NCBI RefSeq assembly: GCF_002968335.2
Contig: NZ_CP134398.1
Location: 5,890,001 to 5,954,000, forward strand
Length of the DNA: 64,000 bases
DNA from: Mycobacterium sp. ITM-2016-00316
GTDB lineage: Bacteria; Actinomycetota; Actinomycetes; Mycobacteriales; Mycobacteriaceae
Reading direction: 5' to 3'
The notes below the pieces were generated by a model. The model was given only the letters and a program-made list of their open reading frames with translations. It did not search any database and had not been told where the DNA came from. Made by a program: the position numbers and the translations under genes. Shown one piece after another: positions 52,607-61,922 of the stretch; within the stretch, counting starts at the first letter, position 1, and each line of letters begins with the position of its first letter.

Positions 52607-53476
52607 GTGGCGACACGGCAGACAGCGGGTACCCGGGCCAAAGACTCCGACCGCGATGACACGTGCAAGGTTCTGGACAGCGCGATGAGCGAAGGCCAGC
52701 TGTCCATGGAGGAACACCGGCAGCGGGTCGCGGCGGCGACCCAGGCAGCCACGCTCGGTGAGCTGCAGTCGCTGGTCTCCGATCTGCAGACCACGAGCTC
52801 ACCGATCAAGCTGCCGAAACTCCAACCCGAACGATCCGCGGTCGCCATCGGCCCCGGCGCGGGCTGGGGTATCCGCATCGCGACGGCCGTCGTCCTGGTC
52901 GTCCTCGGGATCGCGATCGGCTGGGGCCTGTACGGCAACACGTCCTCACCGCTGAGCTTTGAGACCGATCCCGGAGCCAAGGACGACGGGATTCCCGCGA
53001 CCGTGCTGACCGCGCCGCGACAGCTGCAGTCCCTCGGCGGCCTCAACGGGCTGTTCCAGCAGATGAAGGCGAAATTCGGTGACACCAAGGGTTTCGACCT
53101 GACGATCTTCGACGACTACGCCTCGCTGGAACGTCCCGACCCGAACGAGCCGCGCCGGGTGCTGCGCTACAGCTACCGCGGGGGCTGGGACGACCCCTCG
53201 GAGACCAGCGTCAGCAGCGATGCCCGGCTTGTCGACCTGGCCGCCTTCGACGTGCCCACCTTCGTCGGCCTGATCCGCGGCGCCCCGGAGACCCTCGGCA
53301 TCGACCCGGCCGAGGTGAAGCAGATCCACATCAGCGTCGGGCCGAACTCCGATATCACCGCCCCGCCGGAGAGCATCGAGATCAGCGTCTACGTCTCGCC
53401 GCAGTTCGGGAACAGTGGCTATATCGAGTTCAACGGCGATGCCTCGGTGAAGCGGATCAACTACCCCAGCCCCTAG
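52607..53476 (+). CDS. DUF1707-containing membrane protein (Rv0048c-like, copy 2)
   Basis: A 289-residue paralogue of the preceding gene, 25 bases downstream. It starts with GTG (MATRQTAGTRAKDSDRDD). It keeps the DUF1707 domain, one helix (IATAVVLVVLGIAIGWGLYG) and YSYRGGWDDPSETSVSSDARLVDLAAFDV, very close to copy 1. M. tuberculosis has one gene here, so this is a tandem duplication. A 22-bp hairpin follows. Confidence 0.8.
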   Translation: MATRQTAGTRAKDSDRDDTCKVLDSAMSEGQLSMEEHRQRVAAATQAATLGELQSLVSDLQTTSSPIKLPKLQPERSAVAIGPGAGWGIRIATAVVLVVLGIAIGWGLYGNTSSPLSFETDPGAKDDGIPATVLTAPRQLQSLGGLNGLFQQMKAKFGDTKGFDLTIFDDYASLERPDPNEPRRVLRYSYRGGWDDPSETSVSSDARLVDLAAFDVPTFVGLIRGAPETLGIDPAEVKQIHISVGPNSDITAPPESIEISVYVSPQFGNSGYIEFNGDASVKRINYPSP

Positions 53477-53486
53477 ACACGCACGC

Positions 53487-53535
53487 GATTTGTGGAGGTC
53501 TTGTCGGAATGAGTCCGACAAGACCTCCACAAATC
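53487..53535. terminator. Perfect 22-bp inverted-repeat hairpin
   Basis: The arm at 53487-53508 (starts GATTTGTGGAGG) is exactly matched by 53514-53535 around a 5-nt loop. No U-tract. It separates the Rv0048c-like pair from padR and is probably a terminator, or a dispersed repeat; its length and perfection are unusual. Confidence 0.6.
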
Positions 53536-53558
53536 ACCGGGGTTTGGTCCCTCATGTA

Positions 53559-53577
53559 GCGCCGTATATATCGGCGC
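53559..53577. promoter_or_regulatory. Inverted repeat upstream of padR
   Basis: GCGCCG-TATATAT-CGGCGC, about 93 bp before the padR start, is likely the PadR operator or part of its promoter. Shape and place only. Confidence 0.45.
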
Positions 53578-53669
53578 GATACACTTTGCCGACGTGTTGG
53601 TCCGTCGTAGCGACCACCACAGTAGTGGGCGGCAGATGCGGCACCTGGCCGCACAGGGGAGGTGATTCG

Positions 53670-54218
53670 ATGCTGGAGCTCGCCATTCTGGGACTTCTGC
53701 TGGAGTCGCCGATGCACGGCTACGAACTTCGCAAGCGCCTGACGGGGCTGTTGGGCGCCTTCCGTGCGTTTTCCTACGGCTCGCTGTACCCGGCGTTGCG
53801 GCGCATGCAGGCCGACGGCCTCATCGTCGAGGACGCCGCACCGGACGGAACCCCCAAGATGCGGCGCGCCCGTCGCGTCTACCAACTCAGCGATACCGGC
53901 AAGGCACGTTTCGCCGAACTGGTGGCTGACACCGGACCGCAGAACTACACCGACGACGGGTTCGGCGTGCACCTGGCGTTCTTCAACCGCACGCCCGCCG
54001 AGGCCAGGATGCGCATCCTGGAAGGCCGCCGCCGTCAGGTCGAGGAACGCCGCGAAGGTCTGCGGGAAGCGGTCGCGCGGGCCAGTACCTCACTGGACCG
54101 CTACACCCGGCAGTTGCACCAGCTGGGCCTGGAGTCCAGCGAGCGCGAAGTCAAATGGCTCAACGAACTGATCGCGGCCGAACGCGTCGCACAGGGCAAC
54201 CCGGAAACACAGCCGTGA
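53670..54218 (+). CDS. PadR-family regulator (Rv0047c-like)
   Basis: Started at ATG 53670 with AGGGGAGGTGA ahead (182 residues). MLELAILGLLLESPMHGYEL and SYGSLYPALRRMQADGLI are the PadR winged helix. The C-terminal helices carry the PadR C-domain. It sits directly before ino1, as in M. tuberculosis (Rv0047c-Rv0046c), and is expected to repress itself and ino1. Confidence 0.9.
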   Translation: MLELAILGLLLESPMHGYELRKRLTGLLGAFRAFSYGSLYPALRRMQADGLIVEDAAPDGTPKMRRARRVYQLSDTGKARFAELVADTGPQNYTDDGFGVHLAFFNRTPAEARMRILEGRRRQVEERREGLREAVARASTSLDRYTRQLHQLGLESSEREVKWLNELIAAERVAQGNPETQP

Positions 54219-54248
54219 ACACCACCGAGGATCCAAAGGAGAATGACC

Positions 54249-55343
54249 ATGTCGAAGCCTGAGTCCACCGAAGTCAGGGTCGCGATTGTCGGAGTCGGCA
54301 ACTGCGCATCCTCCTTGGTCCAGGGTGTGCAGTACTACCGCGACGCCGACGAGAACGCCAACGTCCCCGGCCTGATGCACGTGAAGTTCGGGCCGTACCA
54401 CGTCCGCGACGTGAAGTTCGTCGCCGCGTTCGACGTGGACGCCAAGAAGGTCGGCTTCGACCTGTCCGAGGCCATCGGTGCGTCGGAGAACAACACCATC
54501 AAGATCGCCGACGTACCGCCGACCGACATCATCGTGCAGCGCGGACCGACGCTCGACGGCATCGGCAAGTACTACTCCGAGACCATCGAGGTCTCCGACG
54601 CCGACCCGGTCGACGTCGTCAAGGTCCTCAAGGACGCCAAGGTCGACGTGCTGGTGTCCTACCTGCCCGTCGGTTCCGAAGAGGCCGACAAGTTCTACGC
54701 CCAGTGCGCCATCGACGCCAAGGTCGCGTTCGTCAACGCGCTGCCGGTGTTCATCGCCTCGGACCCGGTGTGGGCCAAGAAGTTCACCGATGCCGGTGTG
54801 CCGATCGTCGGTGACGACATCAAGAGCCAGGTCGGCGCCACCATCACCCACCGCGTGATGGCCAAGCTGTTCGAGGATCGCGGCGTCACCCTGGACCGCA
54901 CCTACCAGCTCAACGTCGGCGGCAACATGGACTTCAAGAACATGCTCGAACGCGAGCGCCTGGAGTCCAAGAAGGTGTCCAAGACCCAGGCCGTCACCAG
55001 CAACCTGACCGGCTCGCTGGCCGACAAGGTGTACGACAAGAACGTGCACATCGGCCCGTCGGACTACGTCGCCTGGCTCGACGACCGCAAGTGGGCCTAC
55101 GTCCGCCTGGAGGGCCGCGCCTTCGGTGACGTGCCGCTGAACCTGGAGTACAAGCTCGAGGTCTGGGATTCGCCGAACTCCGCGGGCATCATCATCGACG
55201 CCGTGCGCGCCGCGAAGATCGCCCTGGACCGCGGCCTGGGCGGCCCGATCCTGCCTGCCTCGGCCTACCTGATGAAGAGCCCGCCGGAGCAGCTGGCCGA
55301 CGATGTCGCCCGCACCCAGCTGGAAGCCTTCATCGAGGGCTGA
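54249..55343 (+). CDS. ino1: Myo-inositol-1-phosphate synthase
   Basis: I start at ATG 54249 (364 residues); an ATG at 54243 is too near the [25 protein letters not shown] is the NAD site, and [16 protein letters not shown] and [14 protein letters not shown] are core synthase motifs. It makes L-myo-inositol 1-phosphate from glucose 6-phosphate, the first step to mycothiol, phosphatidylinositol and LAM. It follows padR by 30 bases. Confidence 0.95.
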   Translation: MSKPESTEVRVAIVGVGNCASSLVQGVQYYRDADENANVPGLMHVKFGPYHVRDVKFVAAFDVDAKKVGFDLSEAIGASENNTIKIADVPPTDIIVQRGPTLDGIGKYYSETIEVSDADPVDVVKVLKDAKVDVLVSYLPVGSEEADKFYAQCAIDAKVAFVNALPVFIASDPVWAKKFTDAGVPIVGDDIKSQVGATITHRVMAKLFEDRGVTLDRTYQLNVGGNMDFKNMLERERLESKKVSKTQAVTSNLTGSLADKVYDKNVHIGPSDYVAWLDDRKWAYVRLEGRAFGDVPLNLEYKLEVWDSPNSAGIIIDAVRAAKIALDRGLGGPILPASAYLMKSPPEQLADDVARTQLEAFIEG

Positions 55344-55353
55344 TTCTTTTCAC

Positions 55354-55409
55354 CGAGAGTGCGGTGAGATCGCGTTTCCCTCCGAAATGGCGATCTCACC
55401 GCACTCTCG
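55354..55409. terminator. 20-bp perfect hairpin after ino1
   Basis: The arms 55354-55373 (starts CGAGAGTGCGG) and 55390-55409 are perfect inverted repeats with a 16-nt loop. No U-tract. It lies between ino1 and the Rv0045c-like gene. Like the 53.5-kb hairpin, it may be a terminator or a repeat element. Confidence 0.6.
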
Positions 55410-55436
55410 TCGTTTCAGGGGACGTATAAAGAGTTC

Positions 55437-56366
55437 GTGAGCTTCCCCGAGATCTCCGATGACGAACTGCTGGACCTCGACGAATTCGCCCTGCTTCACG
55501 AAAACGCCGAACAGGCCGGAGTGACCGAGGTTCCCCCGGCGCAGCGGCTCGACCTCGGCGAAATCAGCGCCGTCAAGTGGGGTTCGGGGTCGCCCCGGGT
55601 GGTCTTCCTGCACGGCGGTGGCCAGAACGCACACACCTGGGACACCGTCATCCTCGGACTCGGGCTGCCCGCGCTGGCCATCGATCTACCCGGGCACGGC
55701 CGCTCGGCCTGGCGCGAAGATGGGGACTACGGCCCCAAGCTCAACGCCGAAACCGTCAAACCCGTGCTGCGCGAGCATGCCGCCGACGCCCGGCTCGTGG
55801 TGGGTATGTCGCTGGGCGGGCTGACCGCACTGCGGGTCGCGGCCACCGAACCGGCCCTCGTGCCCGAACTGGTGCTCGTCGACGTCACCCCGTCCGCCCC
55901 CGAGCGGCACGAGCAGATGTCGAAGGCCCAGCTCGGGGCGGTCGCCCTGGTGCAAGGCGAGCGGACCTTCCCGTCGTTTGCGGCGATGCTCGACGTGACC
56001 GTCGCCGCCGCCCCGCACCGCGACCGGAACTCGTTGCGCCGCGGCGTGTTCCACAACGCCAAACGCCTCGACGACGGCACCTGGACCTGGCGGTATGACA
56101 CCATCCGCAGGGGTGCCACCGACAAGAGCGAGGGCATGCCGGAATCCTTCACCGGTCTGTGGGAGGACGTCCCGGCCATCACCATGCCGACGACACTGGT
56201 GCGCGGCGCGAACTCCTTTTTCGTCAACGACGAGGACGCCGCGGCGTTCGCCGACGGTGCACCCGGATTCCGGCAAACCCATATCGTGGAGGGGGCCGGC
56301 CACTCGGTGCAGGGCGATCAGCCACGCAAGCTGATCGAGATCCTGCGCGGCATCGTCACCGGCTGA
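55437..56366 (+). CDS. Alpha/beta hydrolase (Rv0045c-like esterase)
   Basis: A 309-residue hydrolase, GTG start. The oxyanion loop HGGGQN, nucleophile elbow VVGMSLGGLTA and the final His in EGAGHSVQGDQP are clear. It stands where Rv0045c, an esterase, lies beside ino1. Substrates of the M. tuberculosis protein are short- to medium-chain esters, as I recall. Confidence 0.85.
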   Translation: MSFPEISDDELLDLDEFALLHENAEQAGVTEVPPAQRLDLGEISAVKWGSGSPRVVFLHGGGQNAHTWDTVILGLGLPALAIDLPGHGRSAWREDGDYGPKLNAETVKPVLREHAADARLVVGMSLGGLTALRVAATEPALVPELVLVDVTPSAPERHEQMSKAQLGAVALVQGERTFPSFAAMLDVTVAAAPHRDRNSLRRGVFHNAKRLDDGTWTWRYDTIRRGATDKSEGMPESFTGLWEDVPAITMPTTLVRGANSFFVNDEDAAAFADGAPGFRQTHIVEGAGHSVQGDQPRKLIEILRGIVTG

Positions 56367-58011
56367 CCGGCACCACCGTGTAGCCGAGATCCCGCATGAT
56401 GCCGATCTCGAGCGCGCTGAGCACCCGGATGCCCGGGCCGGTGCCGGTCATGGCGTTCATCAGCAGCTGGTCCTCGCCGGCGAAGGTGATGTCGTCGGTG
56501 TGGTGGGCCGAACTGCCCGGCTCCCACAGAGACGGGTAGTACAGCGGAACGAACCCGCCGTAGGCGGCAACCGCGTGCCGCCCGGAAAAGTACAGGCCAC
56601 CGTCCTGGCCGGCCAGGTAGCCATCGAAATCACTGTCCCACCTGAGGTTTCGGCCGATAGGGCGGTCGCCGGCAGCCGTCGCCACGAATTGGTCCAGAAT
56701 CACCCAGTTCCGGCCCTCGTTGTCACCGGCCTCCCCGATCCCCGACTGGAATCCGAACGAGTGCAGCAGCTCGTGCATCGCCGTGGAATGGAAGTCGTAC
56801 TCGTCGGCTCCCACCGACTGGCCCAGCCCCCAGCCGTAGCCGAAATTCCAGCTGATCTCGCCATCGGCGGCAGCGCCGTTCACATCGACACCGGTGAGCA
56901 ACTTGAGCTGAATCACGGTGTCCCAGAAGCCCGGGTCCTCGCTCACCGGGTCGCTGCCGGCTCCGGCCAGCGAGGCCAGCGGGCCCCGGTCGTCCTCGCC
57001 CTCCACGTCGTAGCTGAGGGTGACCGGTTTCTTCACGCGGAAGTAGAGGATCAGGGCGTCCGCAGCACGCTGCAACGCTTCCCGGCGCTCGACGGTCCAG
57101 TGCTCGGCACCCGCGGTGTAACTGAAGGCGAACGTCACCGCACCCTGATTGATCAACGACCGCAACGGGTTACTTCCGACCGGCCGCAGCGGTTCCAGCA
57201 GATTGGTGTGGAAACCGATGTCGATGGCGGTGACCCGGAACGCGTCCACCCCGTCGAAATCCTCGCCGGGGGTATAAGTGAAAGTGCCGTCGCGGTCGAT
57301 GTGCACAGTGCCCGAAGCGGGTCCCCGGGTCAGGACGTAGACCAACCGGTCACCGTCGGGATCGTGGGCGGCCAGGGTGCCGGTGACCGGGCCGTCGAGG
57401 ACACCGCTGATCTGGACCGGGTCGATGGTGGGCGCCTGGTTGAACAAGGTGCGGCGGATCGTGAAGAGCGACGCCTCCAGCTGCTGCTTGGTGCGGTCGG
57501 ATGTCTGCAGCGACTCGATCCAGCCGAGGCTGTCCGTGGTCCAGGCGGCCAGCGACCGGGCCACCCAGCGCTGGTACGGGCTCTGCCATGACCGGGTGGG
57601 CGACGGCGCGGGCGCAGGCGTCGAGATGGGCTGTGCTGCCGGGACGTTCACCGTCTCGGTGACGGCTCCCGCCGGGGCCTCACTGACCACGCGATTCGGT
57701 CGCTCGGCCTCGAGGTCGGACACGTCGTCGGGATCGGCCCGTTTCTCCTCATCCTTGTCCGTGGCCGCCGAGCGCTGCGTGCGCCGTGGATCGTCCGCCG
57801 ACCGGACCGTGCGGACCGACCGCACCGATCGGTTGCCGTCCGACGATGCGCTCGAGGACGCCGAAGACGTGCTTCCGGTGTCCGCTGCCGCGACACCGGT
57901 CTGCGGCCCCGCCACCGAGAACCCCCATAACGCGGCGCCCACCCCGGCCGAGGCCGCGCCGAGTTGCAGCCAACGTCGGACGGCGAATCCTTCAGCGCGG
58001 CGAACCGACAT
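56356..58011 (-). CDS. Secreted cadherin-like/metzincin-type zinc metalloprotease
   Basis: A 551-residue exported protein. A twin-Arg-like N-terminus (VRRWLQLGAASAGVGAALWG) ends near AAAD, then a low-complexity Ser/charged linker. Residues ~197-265 form an Ig/VCBS-type domain with DPDGDRLVYVLTRGP. The catalytic site MHELLHSFGF has H413, E414 and H417; the third metzincin ligand (HExxHxxGxxH) is Ser423. The end LLMNAMTGTGPGIRVLSALE resembles the Met-turn region. Not in the M. tuberculosis block. Peptidase activity is inferred. Confidence 0.65.
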   Translation of the reverse strand: MSVRRAEGFAVRRWLQLGAASAGVGAALWGFSVAGPQTGVAAADTGSTSSASSSASSDGNRSVRSVRTVRSADDPRRTQRSAATDKDEEKRADPDDVSDLEAERPNRVVSEAPAGAVTETVNVPAAQPISTPAPAPSPTRSWQSPYQRWVARSLAAWTTDSLGWIESLQTSDRTKQQLEASLFTIRRTLFNQAPTIDPVQISGVLDGPVTGTLAAHDPDGDRLVYVLTRGPASGTVHIDRDGTFTYTPGEDFDGVDAFRVTAIDIGFHTNLLEPLRPVGSNPLRSLINQGAVTFAFSYTAGAEHWTVERREALQRAADALILYFRVKKPVTLSYDVEGEDDRGPLASLAGAGSDPVSEDPGFWDTVIQLKLLTGVDVNGAAADGEISWNFGYGWGLGQSVGADEYDFHSTAMHELLHSFGFQSGIGEAGDNEGRNWVILDQFVATAAGDRPIGRNLRWDSDFDGYLAGQDGGLYFSGRHAVAAYGGFVPLYYPSLWEPGSSAHHTDDITFAGEDQLLMNAMTGTGPGIRVLSALEIGIMRDLGYTVVPVSR

Positions 58012-58229
58012 ATTTGACTCTTTCGTCAGGTATCGATGGACTATAGGCCGAACCCGCAGCCCGGCGGCAGCACATTTCGTGACGTGTCAAACATTGCGCT
58101 GAGTGGACTGTCGGGTCCGTCGACTGCCGTTCACCTTCTGGTTGCCGTCCGCTAGTCCGGCTCACGTAACTTTCCCCCGAACCGGCGTCCAGCCCACGCC
58201 GGTGTTCGAGGTGGAAGGATCCCCCAGTC

Positions 58230-60299
58230 ATGGCGCTTATTCCGTTGAATCTCTTTGTCGCACACCACGGTCGGTCGTCGCGCCAACATGTCACCTGCCG
58301 ATACCGGTGCGGCGACGCCTGCTCGAAGCCGGCACCCAATACCAGTGACAACGAGTACTTCGGCGATATCGTGCAGGCGCTGAACCGTCGCTCCGCGCTC
58401 AAGGCGGCCGGCATCGCCGTCGCCGCCGTCGGCGCCGGTTCCGCCCTGGCGGCCTGCTCGACCAACGGATCAGACACCGCCGCAACGTCGTCCACGTCGG
58501 CGTCCGCGCCGGCCGAGCCGCCGACGCCGGCCGGAATGAACTTTGCCGCCGTCGCCCCCAACAGTGAAGACGCCGTGATCATCCCCGAGGGCTACCGCCA
58601 GTCGGTGGTGATCAGCTGGGGTGACCCGGTGCTCCCCGGCGCCCCCGTCTTCGACGTGAACCGGCAGAGCGCGGCCGCTCAGCGCCAGCAGTTCGGATTC
58701 AACAACGACTTTGCCGGCCTGCTGCCGATCGAGGGCACCCCGAACCGGTTCCTGTTGGTGACCAATCACGAGTACACCACCGAGCAGTTCATGCACCCCG
58801 GCTACGACGCCGACAACCCCACCCGCGAGCAGTTCGAGATCGCCATTGCCGCCCATGGTCTTTCGGTGGTCGAGGTGGAGCGCACCCCCGAGGGCCTGCG
58901 CCCGGTGATGGGCCGCTACAACCGCCGCATCACCGCCGACACCCCGTTCACCATCGTCGGGCCGGCCGCGGGCACGGATGCACTCAAGACCGCCGCCGAC
59001 CCGACCGGTCGCACCGTGCTGGGCACCGTCAACAACTGCGCCGGCGGCGTGACCCCCTGGGGCACCATTCTTTCCGGTGAGGAGAACTTCAACTCCTACT
59101 TCGGCGCACCCGAGGGTGCCCCCGCACCGACGGGGCCGGCCGCCGAACGGCTGGAGCGCTACGGCGTGGCCGTCGAACCCACCGAACGCAAGTGGGAGAA
59201 TTTCGACCCGCGGTTCGACGTCACGCAGACGCCCAACGAGCTGAACCGCTTCGGCTACGTCGTCGAACTCAACCCCTGGGACCCGGCGTCACCGCCGATC
59301 AAGCACACTGCGTTGGGCCGGTTCAAGCACGAGGCCGCCACCATCCATGTCACCGACGACGGCACCGTCGTCGCCTACACCGGTGATGACGAACGTTTCG
59401 ACTACATGTACAAGTTCGTGTCGGACAAGAAGATTCGACCCGGCGACATGGCCCACAACATGACCATCCTCAACGAGGGCACGCTCTACGTCGCCAAACT
59501 GTCCAGCGACATTCCCGCCGGTGAGATCAACGGCTCCGGGACACTGCCCGCCTCCGGCAAGTTCGCCGGCGCCGGCACCTGGGTTCCGTTGCTGCGCTCC
59601 AAGGCCGACGGGCAGGCCGATTCACTGGTCGACGGGATGACCGCGCAGGAGATCGCGGTGTTCACCCGCCTCGCCGGCGACAAGGCCGGCGCCACCAAGA
59701 TGGACCGGCCCGAGGATTTCGAGGCCAACCCGAAAACCGGCAAGGTCTACGTCGCGCTGACCAACAACTCCAACCGCGGCGCCGAGGGCAAGGCCAAGGC
59801 CGACGCCGCCAACCCGCGCAACGACAACAAAAACGGTCAGGTCCTCGAGATCACCGACGACCACGCGGGCACCGCCTTCACCTGGGAGTTGCTGCTGGTC
59901 TGCGGTGACCCCGAGGCTGCCGACACCTACTTCGGCGGTTTCGACAAGACGAAGGTCAGCCCGATCAGCTGCCCCGATAACTTGGCGTTCGACAGCCACG
60001 GCAACCTGTGGGTGTCCACCGACGGCAATGCGTTGGACTCCAACGACGGTTTGTTCGCGGTATCGCTGGAGGGGCCCACCCGCGGATTGACCAAGCAATT
60101 CCTCACCGTGCCCCTCGGCGCGGAGACCTGCGGACCGGTCATCACCGACGATCTCGTCACGGTCTGCGTGCAACATCCGGGCGAGAACGACGACAACAGC
60201 ATCGACGATCCGCTGTCGCGCTGGCCCGAGGGCGGCAACGGCACCGCCAAACCGTCGGTGGTCGCGGTGTGGCGTGACGGCGGCAATATCGGCGTCTGA
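58230..60299 (+). CDS. PhoX-family alkaline phosphatase-like lipoprotein
   Basis: A 689-residue protein of the PhoX/DUF839 family. RRSALKA at residues 53-59 is a twin-Arg Tat signal and C76 in LAAC is a lipobox. The N-terminal ~50 residues before it are unusual; a shorter start is possible. NVTNNE-like YLLVTNHEYTTE, SGEENFNSYFG and VALTNNSNR are PhoX propeller motifs. PhoX is a calcium/iron phosphatase. Divergent from the metalloprotease. Confidence 0.8.
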   Translation: MALIPLNLFVAHHGRSSRQHVTCRYRCGDACSKPAPNTSDNEYFGDIVQALNRRSALKAAGIAVAAVGAGSALAACSTNGSDTAATSSTSASAPAEPPTPAGMNFAAVAPNSEDAVIIPEGYRQSVVISWGDPVLPGAPVFDVNRQSAAAQRQQFGFNNDFAGLLPIEGTPNRFLLVTNHEYTTEQFMHPGYDADNPTREQFEIAIAAHGLSVVEVERTPEGLRPVMGRYNRRITADTPFTIVGPAAGTDALKTAADPTGRTVLGTVNNCAGGVTPWGTILSGEENFNSYFGAPEGAPAPTGPAAERLERYGVAVEPTERKWENFDPRFDVTQTPNELNRFGYVVELNPWDPASPPIKHTALGRFKHEAATIHVTDDGTVVAYTGDDERFDYMYKFVSDKKIRPGDMAHNMTILNEGTLYVAKLSSDIPAGEINGSGTLPASGKFAGAGTWVPLLRSKADGQADSLVDGMTAQEIAVFTRLAGDKAGATKMDRPEDFEANPKTGKVYVALTNNSNRGAEGKAKADAANPRNDNKNGQVLEITDDHAGTAFTWELLLVCGDPEAADTYFGGFDKTKVSPISCPDNLAFDSHGNLWVSTDGNALDSNDGLFAVSLEGPTRGLTKQFLTVPLGAETCGPVITDDLVTVCVQHPGENDDNSIDDPLSRWPEGGNGTAKPSVVAVWRDGGNIGV

Positions 60300-60348
60300 G
60301 CGCTCGCGCGACGACCATCAACCCCGCCTGAGGCATAACGTGGAAGAC

Positions 60349-61143
60349 ATGAGCCTTCCCATCCGCATCGGTGTCCAGCTCCAGCCCCAGCACATGACCG
60401 AATACGGTCAGGTGCGCGACGCGGTGCGCCGCTGCGAGGACATCGGGGTCGACGTCGCATTCAACTGGGACCACTTCTTTCCGCTCTACGGAGACCCCGA
60501 CGGCCCGCACTACGAGTGCTGGACCATGCTGGCCGCCTGGGCCGAGCAGACCTCGCGCATCGAGATCGGCGCGCTGGTCACCTGCAACTCCTACCGCAAC
60601 CCGGAGTTGCTTGCCGATATGGCCCGCACCGTCGACAACATCTCCGGCGGCCGGCTGATCCTGGGCATCGGATCGGGCTGGAAGGACAAGGACTACAACG
60701 AGTACGGCTACGAGTTCGGCACTGCCGGTGGCCGTCTCGATGACCTGGCGGCGGCGCTGCCGCGCATCGAGTCCCGGATGGCGAAGCTGAACCCTGCTCC
60801 ACTGCGCGAGATCCCGGTCCTGATCGGCGGACAGGGCAAGCGCAAGACGCTGCGGCTGGTCGCCGAGCACGCCCACATCTGGCACGGTTTCACCGACGCG
60901 AGCACCTACCCCGGCCTGGCCGAGGTGCTCGACGCGCACTGCGCCGACGTCGGCCGCGACCCGGCCGCCATCGAGCGGTCCTCCGGTGTGCCGGAAAAGA
61001 GCGTCGAGGCCGCGCTCGCCGGCGCCGAATCGCTCGTCGGCCTGGGAGTCACCCTGCTGACCATCGGGGTCAACGGCCCCGACTACGACCTGTCGATCGC
61101 CGAGGCGCTGGTCACATGGCGTGACGAACGGGCCGCCGGCTGA
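60349..61143 (+). CDS. LLM-class F420-dependent oxidoreductase (Rv0044c-like)
   Basis: The start at ATG 60349 gives 264 residues, the length of Rv0044c. MSLPIRIGVQLQPQHM, NWDHFFPLYGDPDGPH and ISGGRLILGIGSGWK are LLM-F420 signatures (TIGR03854-like). It precedes the GntR gene by 49 bp, as in M. tuberculosis. Substrate unknown. Confidence 0.85.
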   Translation: MSLPIRIGVQLQPQHMTEYGQVRDAVRRCEDIGVDVAFNWDHFFPLYGDPDGPHYECWTMLAAWAEQTSRIEIGALVTCNSYRNPELLADMARTVDNISGGRLILGIGSGWKDKDYNEYGYEFGTAGGRLDDLAAALPRIESRMAKLNPAPLREIPVLIGGQGKRKTLRLVAEHAHIWHGFTDASTYPGLAEVLDAHCADVGRDPAAIERSSGVPEKSVEAALAGAESLVGLGVTLLTIGVNGPDYDLSIAEALVTWRDERAAG

Positions 61144-61192
61144 AAAAGAGAGCGGCCCGCGGCGGGACTCTGCGTGAGAGACTTCACCCGCT

Positions 61193-61882
61193 ATGCCCAA
61201 GAAGTACGGGGTCAAAGAGAAAGACCTGGTAGTCACCTACGTGGTGAACCTGATCCTCACCGGAAAGCTCCGGTCGGGTGATCGGCTGGACCGCAACGAG
61301 ATCGCCGAGGACCTCGGCATCAGCAGGGTGCCCATCCAGGAGGCCGTCGTGCAACTCGAGCACGACGGGATCGTGTCGACGCAGTATCACCGCGGCGCGT
61401 TCATCCACCGCTTCGATGTCGACGTGCTGCGCGAACACCACGAGCTCTACGGGGTGCTCAACGGGATCGCCTCGGCGCGGGCGGCCACCGAGGCCGACCC
61501 GGAACTGCAGACCACGCTGCGGGCGCTGGCCGCGGGGCTGCGCAACAGCCGTGATGCCCGCAGCTTCCACGAGACGGCCTGGCAGTACCGCGAGGCGGTC
61601 ACCGACGCCCACGCCGGCCCGCGGCTGCAGGCAGCGATCCGGGCGGCGCAGACCTTCATCCCACGGGCCTATTGGTCGGCCTACCTCGACGCGCCCGCGG
61701 CGTTGCTCGGCCACTACGAGGACGAGACCGCCGCCATCACCGATCAGGACCCGGATTCGGCGCGTGCGGCCTGCGCGGCGGCGGCCGATCTCATGGGGCA
61801 GATCATGGCGACCGAACTGGTGCGCCGCGGCGTGCTCGAGGGGCCGATAGCCCGGGACCCCTTTGCGTTCGAAATGAGCTGA
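61193..61882 (+). CDS. GntR-family regulator (Rv0043c-like)
   Basis: A 229-residue FadR/FCD-type GntR. The winged helix at residues ~10-75 has LDRNEIAEDLGISRVPIQEAV. The helical FCD domain follows with HETAWQYREAV. Order with the LLM gene is as Rv0044c-Rv0043c. The target may be the LLM gene or the transporter downstream. Confidence 0.85.
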   Translation: MPKKYGVKEKDLVVTYVVNLILTGKLRSGDRLDRNEIAEDLGISRVPIQEAVVQLEHDGIVSTQYHRGAFIHRFDVDVLREHHELYGVLNGIASARAATEADPELQTTLRALAAGLRNSRDARSFHETAWQYREAVTDAHAGPRLQAAIRAAQTFIPRAYWSAYLDAPAALLGHYEDETAAITDQDPDSARAACAAAADLMGQIMATELVRRGVLEGPIARDPFAFEMS

Positions 61883-61922
61883 AGGCTCCGGCCTCGGCGA
61901 CCCAGCGACTAGTTTTCTACAG

